A stretch of 56,705 nucleotides of DNA, taken from assembly GCA_964630925.1 (NCBI GenBank), contig CAZVZK010000065.1, forward strand, positions 1 through 56,705. The letters run 5' to 3'. Below, piece after piece: positions 50,345 through 56,705 of this stretch. Numbering within the stretch: position 1 is the first letter of the stretch; every line of letters starts with the position of its first letter. The notes under the pieces were generated by a model, which saw nothing but the letters and a program-made list of their open reading frames with translations, did no database searches and had not been told where the DNA came from. The stretch is from RGDT01 sp964630925 (GTDB taxonomy: Bacteria > Planctomycetota > Planctomycetia > Gemmatales > Gemmataceae). Both the position numbers and the translations under genes were made by a program.

Positions 50345-50611
50345 GACGACCTCCGTCCGAGGGCGAGGCCGGCCGCGGCGAAACGCCGCCTCACCAACTT
50401 ACGGCGCGGGGGGGCGGCCGTGACGGGGATTCGCCGAGGTTTCCGGCCCGCATCAAGGCCGCGCCGGTCACGCCGGCCAGCGCCGGGCTCGCGCCACACC
50501 CCTCACACACCCTCAAACCGTTCCTGGGGCGGCTCGGCCTCTCACGTTGTCCCCTTCGTTCTGTCCGAGCACGGCCGCTTCCCGATGTCGGGTGAACGGC
50601 CGCGTCCCCCC

Positions 50612-51199
50612 TCATTTCTTGGGGAAGCTGAACGAGCCTTCTCCTTCCCACTTGAAGTCAAAAGCGGTGGTGGCTCCGACCTCCAAGTCGATCGTGAAAG
50701 ACTCCGTGATCGCGATCATCCTGAAGCCGCCGCTGACGTTCGCGAACCGTCCCGTGCTTTCGTACGTTGTGTCATCGATCGTGAGGCTCGTCGGGGTGAA
50801 GATGGCATCGAAGACCGCGAAGAATCCGCCCTGCCCGTCGGAATACACGCCGAACGTCCCCGGATGCTTGCAGACCAGCCTGTCGCCATTCGCGGCCACG
50901 AACACGAACCCTCCGGTGAACGATCCCGTGAAGATGGCGTCCGGATCTGTCGGCACTTCATCCATCCCTGTCACCTGGGCGACGCCCAAGCCGGAATACT
51001 TGCCAAGGTGCGTGGCCGTACCCGACACGGTGTACGGCGAGACCCCGCCGACGACCGAGAGGCCCTCGGGAGCGTTGCCCCCGCCCTTGACCTTGAAGGG
51101 CTTGACCTGCGCCTCCGCCCTGTCACACGCCAGGGTGAGAACCGCGACGAGAGCGAGGAGGGCAACCACGGCATCGTTCAGCTGAGAGGTACGAAACAT
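50612..51199 (-). CDS. Exported beta-rich hypothetical protein
   Basis: A 195-aa protein with a signal peptide (NDAVVALLALVAVLTLACDRAEA). The mature part is made of short strands with Gly turns (GVSPYTVSGTATHLGKYSGLG; GSFTGGFVFVAANGDRLVCKHPG; GRFANVSGGFRMIAI), giving a beta-barrel or beta-sandwich outline typical of small secreted proteins. It resembles exported proteins found in many planctomycetes, but no family name is claimed. The 51199 start is preferred since it places the signal peptide correctly. Upstream, a 312-bp gap separates it from a divergent gene. Confidence 0.65.
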   Translation of the reverse strand: MFRTSQLNDAVVALLALVAVLTLACDRAEAQVKPFKVKGGGNAPEGLSVVGGVSPYTVSGTATHLGKYSGLGVAQVTGMDEVPTDPDAIFTGSFTGGFVFVAANGDRLVCKHPGTFGVYSDGQGGFFAVFDAIFTPTSLTIDDTTYESTGRFANVSGGFRMIAITESFTIDLEVGATTAFDFKWEGEGSFSFPKK

Positions 51200-51511
51200 G
51201 ACAGATCCCCAGGTCCGCAGTTCTTCGATGGCCAACTTCTCGCCGCGCGGACCAAGCGGTGAGTGGGCTCAACCATCGCTTATATACAGAAGGGCAAAGG
51301 CCGAACTGGTGTTGAGGGGTGTTGATGCTAGCCGGCGCCGGCACATGAGCCGCCATTCCAGCTCTGTCGTTATCCTCACAAGCACCCCGTACCCTGTCCA
51401 GTTTTCCCAACTTTCTCTGCAACCGCCGCCGGGCTCGCGGTACTCACCTGTCATCGGACGCCGGGCGACTCCCGCCCGACACAGCGAACCGGACAGCACA
51501 GGAGAGTACCG
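51200..51511. other. Divergent intergenic region
   Basis: 312 bp between divergent genes at 51199 (minus) and 51512 (plus). It is less GC-rich in places (for example TATATACAG at about 51280). No recognisable ORF, strong hairpin or confident promoter was found; promoters for both flanking genes should lie here. A CAGGAGAG ribosome-binding site precedes the plus-strand start. Confidence 0.4.
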
Positions 51512-52108
51512 ATGTTGCGGATGATCATGACGGGCGCCCTGGTCGCGATGGTGATGGCCGCCGGCACCGCCCGGGCCTGCGAGGCCTGCGCCGCCCTGTT
51601 CAAGGAGCGCCAGAGGCACCAGGGCAAGCTCATCAGGGAGGTCACCGATGACTTCAGCAAGCCGCTCCCGCTCGACCCCTTCGACAGGATGCCCCGCCTC
51701 CCCATCGCCTTCGAGCGCTGGGTGCTGAAGACCGCCGACGGCAAGGCCATCGCCCTGACCCTCGGCAGCCGCACCGTCACCCGCCTCGCCCAGGCCCTCG
51801 TCGGCACCGATGTCGTCGTCACCGGCCCGCTCAAGGACGGCGTCATCGACGTCCGCGACATCGAGGCCGTCCCCGCCGTCTTCACCGGCGTCCTCAAGCT
51901 GGTGGAGGAGAAGGGCCGCCCGGCCGTCTGGAAGCTCGTCACCGGCAAGGGCGAGCTGGACGTTTACTTCGCCGAGACCGCCGCCAAGGAGGCCGCCGGG
52001 CTGGCCGGCAAGAGCGTCGTCATCAAGGGCAGGCTGACCAACAACGGCGTCCTCGTCACCTCCGCCGAGGTGATCGCGCTGGCCATCCGCTCACCGTTCG
52101 GCGGCTGA
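51512..52108 (+). CDS. Exported hypothetical protein with OB-like repeats
   Basis: A 198-aa protein with signal peptide MLRMIMTGALVAMVMAAGTARA. The mature N-terminus has a CEACAALF motif (CxxC). Two related beta segments follow: one at about 95-125 (GTDVVVTGPLKDGVIDVRDIEAV) and another at about 165-195 (GKSVVIKGRLTNNGVLVTSAEVI), both with a [GV]-x-V-V-[IV]-x-G-x-L pattern seen in OB-fold-like secreted domains. Function unknown. The CxxC could be redox-active or metal-binding. The gene precedes the SIMPL protein by 74 bp. Confidence 0.65.
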   Translation: MLRMIMTGALVAMVMAAGTARACEACAALFKERQRHQGKLIREVTDDFSKPLPLDPFDRMPRLPIAFERWVLKTADGKAIALTLGSRTVTRLAQALVGTDVVVTGPLKDGVIDVRDIEAVPAVFTGVLKLVEEKGRPAVWKLVTGKGELDVYFAETAAKEAAGLAGKSVVIKGRLTNNGVLVTSAEVIALAIRSPFGG

Positions 52109-52182
52109 TCCTCACCGACAACCACCAACCATCATCACACTCACGGCCCGCCCTCTGGGCGGGCAGAAAAGGACGGTATGTC

Positions 52183-52875
52183 ATGATCAAGAACGGAATG
52201 CTGGCCGCCTGCTGTGGCCTGATGCTCGCGGGCCTCGCCCAGGCGTCGATCACGGTGACCGGCACGGGCAAGATCAAGTACACCCCCGACGTCGCCCACC
52301 TCGGCTTCGGCGTCAGCAGCCAGGGCACCACCGCCGCCGAGGCCTGGAAGAAGAACGCCGACGCGGTCAAGAAGGTCTTCGACGCCCTCAAGGCCCTCGG
52401 CATCGCCGACAAGGACCTCCAGACCGGCGGCGTCAACGTCAGCCCCAGGTACTTCCACGAGAAGGACAAGGAGCCGCGGCTCGTCGGCTATGTCGCGAGC
52501 TATGACCTGAACGTTACCGTCCGCCGGCTGTCGGACGTGGGCGCCGTCCTCGACGCGGCCGTCGAGGCGGGCGTCAACCAGCGGGCCAGCATCGCCTTCG
52601 CCTGCGCCGACGCCGACAAGCTGATCCAGCAGGCCCGCCTGGCGGCCGTCACCGACGCCCGCGCCAGGGCGAAGATGCTGGCCGAGGGCGCCGGGGCCGG
52701 CCTGGGCCTGGTCCGCACCATCAGCGAGGGCTCGCACTCGCCGTGGCGGACGCACCAATTCGACATGCCCGCGAAGGCCGAGCTGGGTGCCAGGCCGCTG
52801 CCCATCGCCGCCGGCGAGCAGGAGGTGTCCGTCAGCGTGACCGTCACCTACGACTTGGCCCACGCCTCGCGGTGA
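52183..52875 (+). CDS. SIMPL-domain (DUF541) protein
   Basis: A 230-aa exported protein (signal peptide GMLAACCGLMLAGLAQAS). The SIMPL/DUF541 pattern is complete: opening ITVTGTGKIKYTPDVAHLGFGV, middle ADKDLQTGGVNVSPRYF and YVASYDLNVTVRRLSDVGAVLDAAVEAG, helical DARARAKMLAEGAG, and a closing strand VSVSVTVTYDL. SIMPL proteins form periplasmic ring-like oligomers and some are linked to oxidative-stress defence. It follows the CxxC-containing exported protein in the same direction. An AAGGACGG site precedes the ATG. Confidence 0.85.
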   Translation: MIKNGMLAACCGLMLAGLAQASITVTGTGKIKYTPDVAHLGFGVSSQGTTAAEAWKKNADAVKKVFDALKALGIADKDLQTGGVNVSPRYFHEKDKEPRLVGYVASYDLNVTVRRLSDVGAVLDAAVEAGVNQRASIAFACADADKLIQQARLAAVTDARARAKMLAEGAGAGLGLVRTISEGSHSPWRTHQFDMPAKAELGARPLPIAAGEQEVSVSVTVTYDLAHASR

Positions 52876-52881
52876 CCCGTT

Positions 52882-53020
52882 GAGTAGGGGTCAGGGGTCA
52901 GGAAGAAAGTGAACAGCCAAGAGAAGACAAGACCCTACCGCTGGCTGTTGTTCTCGGCTGTTCACTGGCTGTTCTCTTCTTTCTTACTGACCCCTGACCC
53001 CTGACCCCTGACCCCTACTC
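52882..53020. repeat. Inverted AGGGGTC array flanking a hairpin
   Basis: The left end (52882 on) reads GAGTAGGGGTCAGGGGTCAG, and the right end (to 53020) is its inverted form with more copies: two AGGGGTC units on the left and four on the right. Between them, GAACAGCC/GGCTGTTC blocks repeat four times (about 52911, 52943, 52953, 52966), giving internal stems. It separates the SIMPL gene from the sigma-factor gene. Copy-number difference between ends suggests expansion by slippage. Confidence 0.7.
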
Positions 53021-53096
53021 TCCGACAATGACCCCTGGCGGCCCGGATGCGATCCTCGTATCCGGGCATTCGGCCGCGCCGGGGGGAGCCGACGCG

Positions 53097-53657
53097 ATGG
53101 ACGCACAACAGGAGAGCCAACTCGCCGAGCGGGCCGGCCGCGGCGACGCCGACGCGTTCCAGGCCCTCGCCGCCCGCTACTACCGCCCCGTCGCCGCCTT
53201 CCTCCTCCGCCGTGTCGGGCGCCCCGACGGGGTCGAGGACCTCACCCAGGAGACCTTTCTGGAAGCCTTCCGCTCCCTCCGCGACGGCGCCCGCCCCCAG
53301 GCCTTCGCCTCGTGGCTGTTCGGCGTCGCCGCCAACCGCGCCGGCAAGTACCTCCGCCGCAGGAGGCCGGCGCTCTTCGACCCCGACGCCCCGCCCGACA
53401 TGCCCGCCACGCCCAGCGAGGCCGACGCCCACGCCGAACGGGAGGAGCAACGACACCGCCTCGCCGCCCTCGACGCCGGCCTCGCCGATCTGCCCGACGA
53501 CCTGCGTTCCCTGCTCGACCTCAAGCACCGCGAGGGCCTGACCTGCGAGCAGATCGCCGCCCGGACCGCCCGCCCCGTCGGCACCATCAAGAGCCTGCTG
53601 TCGCGCACCTACAAGCTGCTCCGTGAACGCCTGGCCCCGGCGGAGGACGCACCATGA
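53097..53657 (+). CDS. ECF-type RNA polymerase sigma factor
   Basis: A 186-aa sigma-70-family protein with only regions 2 and 4. Region 2 is ALAARYYRPVAAFLLRRVGRPDGVEDLTQETFLEAFRSL and the region 4 helix-turn-helix is GLTCEQIAARTARPVGTIKSLLSRTYKLLRE, typical of ECF factors. It should direct RNA polymerase to a small set of envelope-stress or surface genes. The start at 53097 has a strong GGGGGGAG site. Its end overlaps the ATG of the anti-sigma gene by 4 bp. It may be self-regulated as many ECF factors are, though no matching promoter pair was recognised. Confidence 0.88.
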   Translation: MDAQQESQLAERAGRGDADAFQALAARYYRPVAAFLLRRVGRPDGVEDLTQETFLEAFRSLRDGARPQAFASWLFGVAANRAGKYLRRRRPALFDPDAPPDMPATPSEADAHAEREEQRHRLAALDAGLADLPDDLRSLLDLKHREGLTCEQIAARTARPVGTIKSLLSRTYKLLRERLAPAEDAP

Positions 53658-54505
53658 CCGACCCCGGCTGTGACGCCGTCGCCCACCTCATCGACCTCCA
53701 CGCCGCCGGGGCCTGCGCCCCGGATGAGGGACGCGCCGTCCGCGCCCACCTCGACACCTGCCCCGCCTGCCGCGTGGCCCTCGACGAGGCTCGCCACCTG
53801 CAAGGCCTCCTCGACATCCATTACCGCCAGCCCGCCGCCCTCGCCCGCCTGGAGTCGCGGGTCAAGGCCGAGGCCCGCCGCCCCGCCGCCCCTCCGCGGA
53901 CGTTGTCGTTCCCCCGCCTCGCCGCCGTCGCCGCCATGCTGCTGGTCACCTTCGGGCTGACCCTGCTGATGACGCCGACGGCCCGCCCCACGATGGGCCT
54001 GCGGATGGCCCTCGCCGAACGCCTGGCCCTCCACCCGCCGGCCCCCGTCCGTGGCAAGCTCGAAAAGATGCTGGACCTGGACGCCGTCCAGGCGCGGGCC
54101 GCCGTCGAGGCGATCCGCGCCGGCCAATGGCCCGAGCCCCCGCGTGTCGATCTCGACGTGGTCGTCAACAACCCCGGCCCCGCGCCCATCGAGCTGGAGC
54201 TGGGCGGCCCCGGCTTCCGGTGCGACATTGACCTGCAAGGCCCCGAGGCGGTGCGCCGCCACTCCCCGGAGCGCCCGGAGTACACCCCCTTCCCGCGGGA
54301 GAATCGCACCATCGCGCCGGGCGGACAGGTGAGGCTGCGTCTGGAGCGCCTGGCGTCGCAGGCCGGCGAGCGCGTCTGGTACGTGTACCCGGCGGCGCCG
54401 GGCGAGTACATCCTCCGCGTGCGTCTGGAGGCGGCCGCCCGCCGTGGCGGGGAGCGCGAACAGATCCGCCTCACCGCCCCGCCGTGGCTCCTGCGCGTCC
54501 GCTGA
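53654..54505 (+). CDS. Anti-sigma factor with zf-HC2 domain and a C-terminal beta domain
   Basis: A 283-aa single-pass protein. The N-terminal zinc-binding helix pair has the HxxxCxxC motif (RAHLDTCPACR), as in anti-sigma factors that hold ECF partners. A transmembrane helix lies at about residue 93-112 (LAAVAAMLLVTFGLTLLM). Outside the membrane it has a helical part and a beta-sandwich-like domain (VDLDVVVNNPGPAPIELELGG; GGQVRLRLERLAS; GEYILRVRLEAA). The coupling with the preceding ECF gene makes it the likely regulator. The periplasmic domain could sense an envelope signal. Confidence 0.8.
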   Translation: MTDPGCDAVAHLIDLHAAGACAPDEGRAVRAHLDTCPACRVALDEARHLQGLLDIHYRQPAALARLESRVKAEARRPAAPPRTLSFPRLAAVAAMLLVTFGLTLLMTPTARPTMGLRMALAERLALHPPAPVRGKLEKMLDLDAVQARAAVEAIRAGQWPEPPRVDLDVVVNNPGPAPIELELGGPGFRCDIDLQGPEAVRRHSPERPEYTPFPRENRTIAPGGQVRLRLERLASQAGERVWYVYPAAPGEYILRVRLEAAARRGGEREQIRLTAPPWLLRVR

Positions 54506-54668
54506 GTGGCGCGTGTAACCCTTACACCCCGGCCGGCAATTCGTACAGGCTCGGGCGGCTGGGCGATCTGGGCTTCCAATCGCGGGGCCGCATCGCTACA
54601 GACGCCCGGCCCGCGTCGGACCGCCCCCGACGCCCGACACATCCACCCCTACCCCGGAGGGACGGCCG

Positions 54669-55214
54669 ATGCGCATGGACGCGTTGAGGCTGCCTGTCGC
54701 CGCGTTGTTCCTGTGGGTCATCGTGCCGCCGGCGCAGGCCGCCGGCGCCTGAGGCCCTCAAGGTTGCCCTCCGGGCATGGGCGGCGGTCCGCCGTTCATC
54801 ATCCACCCCCAGACCTATCAGCCCCAGCCGTATCAGGGCCAGCCGTACCAGGGCCGCCCGCAGCCGCAGCGTCTCGCCCAGGAGCGCGCCGTCATCCGCA
54901 ACGTGCGAGGTGAGGAGGCGCTCAATGCCGCCCCGGCCATCGGCAAGGTGGCCGTCCCCTCGCCCGAGGAGGCCGGCATCACGGGCCAGGCCGCACCCGC
55001 CGCGCGGACGACGGCGGCGACGGGAGAGGCGGACTGGGCCGCCACGCGCCGCCAGCTCGCCGGCCTGGGCGTCAAGGAGTTCGGCCTGCGTTCCAAAACC
55101 GGCGGGTGGGAGTTCCACCTCGTCCTGCCCGGCGTCGGACGCATCGAGGCCGGCGGCTCCACCGAGTCCGAGGCCATCGCCGCCGCCCTGGCCGACGCAC
55201 GCCGGCCCCGCTGA
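54669..55214 (+). CDS. Secreted Pro/Gln-rich protein interrupted by an in-frame TGA
   Basis: A GGAGGG site precedes ATG 54669, which opens a signal peptide (MRMDALRLPVAALFLWVIVP, then PAQAAGA). The frame then meets TGA at 54750-54752, right after the expected cleavage site. The same frame continues as GPQGCPPGMGGG, a Gln/Pro/Tyr-rich segment (YQPQPYQGQPYQG), a linker and a C-terminal domain (KEFGLRSKTGGWEFHLVLPG). Without the stop it would be a 181-aa exported protein. The part from ATG 54777 alone lacks a signal peptide and a good ribosome-binding site. A real nonsense mutation or a base-calling error are both possible. Family unknown. Confidence 0.6.
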
Positions 55215-55245
55215 TGTGGTAGAATACCGCAGGGAGGTGCGTGCG

Positions 55246-55587
55246 ATGGATGACAGCGGGGGCGGCATCGCCGACGGCGTGCGCCGGGTGGTCGAGGCCT
55301 ACCAGGCGGCGCGCCGCAAGGGCGAGCGCCGTGAGAAGGGCCGCACCGACCTCGTCCTCCCCGCCGAGGTGCGCACCGAGGCCGGCGAGTCGTTCACCCT
55401 CTTGACGCGCGACATCTCCGAGACCGGCCTGCGCCTCGTCGGTACGCGCCGCCTCCTCGGCCAGCGCGTGATCGTCCGCATCCCGTGCGGCCCCGCGCAC
55501 GTCGAGTTCGCCGTCCGCATCCTGTGGGCGTGCCCCGTCGGCACCGACCTCGTCGAGAACGGCGGCTCCTTCCTGCCCGCGTCCTGA
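55246..55587 (+). CDS. PilZ-domain protein
   Basis: A 113-aa cytosolic protein. It has the c-di-GMP-binding pattern of PilZ domains: an Arg-rich block before the barrel (KGERREKGR) and the DISETGLRLV block (D/NxSxxG), followed by barrel strands (GQRVIVRIPCGPAHVEFAVRILWA). Binding of c-di-GMP would let it control a partner, perhaps in surface or motility functions. The start at 55246 follows an AGGGAGG site. An effector partner is not evident among the neighbours. Confidence 0.75.
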   Translation: MDDSGGGIADGVRRVVEAYQAARRKGERREKGRTDLVLPAEVRTEAGESFTLLTRDISETGLRLVGTRRLLGQRVIVRIPCGPAHVEFAVRILWACPVGTDLVENGGSFLPAS

Positions 55588-55618
55588 GCCCGTCGCAGCG
55601 GGCGCGGGGGGCGTGTCC

Positions 55619-56215
55619 ATGACCGAAGAGGCCTTCCTCCGCGCCCTCCTCGCCGTCCCGCACGATGACGCCGCGCGCCTCGTCTACGCCGACTGGCTGG
55701 AGGAGCAGGGCGACCCCCGGGCCGCGGCGCTCCGTGAGGCGTGGGACTATCCGCGCCTCCGCTTCATCGACTGGGCCTGGGTGCGTGACAGCCTCGACTA
55801 TTACCTCGGATGCTTCCCCGAGCTGCGCGAGCAGGTGGAGGAGCGCGAACGCCACGCAAGCTCGCTGGCGCAATTCGAGGCCCTGCGCGGCATGGCGGAC
55901 GATGGCTGGCTGGCGTTCATGGATTCGCTGGGGCGGCCGTTCCGCCCGTTCCTGTTCTTCAACAACACCGGGCCGCGTTCCTTCGCCGGGCCCGAGATGC
56001 CGTTCACCGAGGCCGTCGGCACGCGGGGCACCGTGGTCACGTTCGCGTCGTCGTTCCGCGATGCGTCGGCGTGGTGCCCGGGGCTGGTGGCGGACCTGCG
56101 CCTCCTCCAGCGCCTGCCCCTGCGCACCTGCTACTCCGGGGCGGCGTCCTGCCCGGTGCATCCGTTCCTGTGCGAGGCCAAGCCGACGAGGAAGGCGCTG
56201 ACGGGGCCGACGTGA
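55619..56215 (+). CDS. TIGR02996-domain protein
   Basis: A 198-aa protein. The first 42 residues are the TIGR02996 repeat-companion domain (MTEEAFLRALLAVPHDDAAR, then LVYADWLEEQGDPRA), which is a marker of Gemmata-type planctomycetes and usually precedes other domains. The rest (about 45-198) has no recognised family, with a Phe-rich middle (RPFRPFLFFNNTGPRSFAG). The ATG at 55619 is preferred over the GTG at 55613 because it lies at the better distance from the GGGGGG site. Its stop overlaps the GTG of the next gene by 4 bp. Confidence 0.75.
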   Translation: MTEEAFLRALLAVPHDDAARLVYADWLEEQGDPRAAALREAWDYPRLRFIDWAWVRDSLDYYLGCFPELREQVEERERHASSLAQFEALRGMADDGWLAFMDSLGRPFRPFLFFNNTGPRSFAGPEMPFTEAVGTRGTVVTFASSFRDASAWCPGLVADLRLLQRLPLRTCYSGAASCPVHPFLCEAKPTRKALTGPT

Positions 56216-56634
56216 TCCGGGCGCTGAAGGTGCGCCGCTTCCGCAGCGACCACATCGCCGACCTCGGGGCGACGCGGATCGCGTACCCCGGCTACCACCC
56301 GTCCACGGCGAACGACTGGGTACACACCGACGCGGACGAGTCGCACAACTTCCCGAGCCCTGGCGACATTCACGACGCGCCCGACGACGGCCCGCCTTTC
56401 CTGGCGGCCCACGAGGCCCTGCGGGGCCACGTCGCCGGCGGACGGCTGTGGTACGCCCTGCTGCACTGCTGGCCCACGCCGGAGGAGGACGAGGCGGATG
56501 AGGACGACTCGGACCTGGAGCTGGACCGACACCGCAACCACTGGGTGATGCTGTTCGCCGTCGGCAAGTCGAAGGACGGTAAGCGGCTCGTCGGCGTCAT
56601 CACTCATCAGGCGTGCCACAACTTCTGCGACTGA
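56212..56634 (+). CDS. Hypothetical protein coupled to the TIGR02996 gene
   Basis: A 140-aa soluble protein starting at a GTG that overlaps the preceding stop (GTGA). It has a beta-rich start (LKVRRFRSDHIADLGATRIAYPG), a His/Asp-rich loop (WVHTDADESHNFPSPGDIHD), an acidic run (PEEDEADEDDSDLELD) and a C-terminal strand followed by a His/Cys pair (VGVITHQACHNFCD). Its close tie with the TIGR02996 gene suggests the two proteins act together. No family is recognised. Confidence 0.6.
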   Translation: MIRALKVRRFRSDHIADLGATRIAYPGYHPSTANDWVHTDADESHNFPSPGDIHDAPDDGPPFLAAHEALRGHVAGGRLWYALLHCWPTPEEDEADEDDSDLELDRHRNHWVMLFAVGKSKDGKRLVGVITHQACHNFCD

Positions 56635-56662
56635 CGGGACTGATGGCCGGCTGTCACAGCAC

Positions 56663-56705
56663 AATAGAAATGTCCGCACTTCCAGGACAGTAAGAATGTC
56701 CGGTG
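56663..56705. mobile_element. Possible terminal region of an insertion sequence at the window edge
   Basis: The last 43 bp contain two direct copies of AATGTCCG (56669-56676 and 56695-56702), 26 bp apart, in sequence that is much less GC-rich than the rest. Such repeated GAAATGTCCG blocks are reminiscent of ends of IS481/IS21-type elements. No transposase is in the window, so the call is tentative. Confidence 0.25.

Noticed and set aside
54750..54752. TGA read as selenocysteine
   Set aside because: The codon directly follows a signal peptide and is not in a known selenoprotein motif; no SECIS-like stem with a conserved loop was recognised just downstream.

Overview
The window is about 56.7 kb of very GC-rich bacterial DNA. 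It almost certainly comes from a planctomycete of the Gemmataceae type. The pointers are a TIGR02996 repeat-companion protein (55619-56215), a TIGR03067-like secreted protein (4744-5190), an MTEAEWL-type small protein (5428-5745), PQQ-propeller and WD40 proteins, a MoxR/DUF58/BatA/coiled-coil giant operon, and an A2-type cytochrome oxidase operon with Sco-DUF420. No rRNA, tRNA, CRISPR array, phage module or complete insertion sequence was recognised.

Layout. 1-7.5 kb: mostly unlinked secreted or envelope genes: a hypothetical exported protein, a protein-glutaminase-like enzyme, a membrane protein with three tandem beta-rich repeats, the decayed 3' end of a glycogen-debranching enzyme, a TIGR03067 protein, and a beta-barrel porin split by a frameshift. 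7.5-15.2 kb (minus strand): a CBS-NhaA antiporter, a WD40 protein, and a tight three-gene cluster of two APC amino-acid permeases and an enolase-superfamily (mandelate racemase subgroup) enzyme. 15.4-35.2 kb (minus strand): a 20-kb set of closely spaced or overlapping genes. In transcription order it holds a MoxR ATPase, three small unknowns (one ParE/RelE-like), DUF58, a TPR-CHAT protease, a 1719-aa BatA/double-vWA protein, a frameshifted MTA/SAH-nucleosidase-like phosphorylase, an unknown protein, a 1476-aa coiled-coil membrane protein, a Lys/Glu/Gly-rich exported protein and a Tat-exported terpene-cyclase-repeat protein. This is the best candidate for an undescribed system: an envelope-associated AAA+/vWA machine with an embedded CHAT protease and nucleosidase.

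35.7-40.3 kb: a HEAT/one-heme/propeller protein convergent with, and overlapping, a PQQ-propeller protein. 40.6-49.5 kb: a complete aa3-type oxidase operon (di-heme cytochrome c lipoprotein, CoxB, CoxA, CtaA, CtaB, CoxC, a subunit-IV-like protein, Sco-DUF420). 49.5-56.7 kb: a DUF3289-like protein, secreted proteins including SIMPL, an ECF sigma/anti-sigma pair, a secreted protein with an in-frame stop after its signal peptide, a PilZ protein, a TIGR02996 protein and its coupled neighbour.

A second theme is the intergenic DNA. Nearly every larger gap carries a different inverted-repeat element (10459-10562, 35284-35374, 40387-40480, 44691-44813, 48198-48408, 52882-53020). Three of these share a GGCGTGAGC-centred arm. 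Two frameshifts and one in-frame stop occur in otherwise well-conserved genes. They may be real lesions or assembly errors, and the two frameshifts fall in G/C-rich microrepeats.
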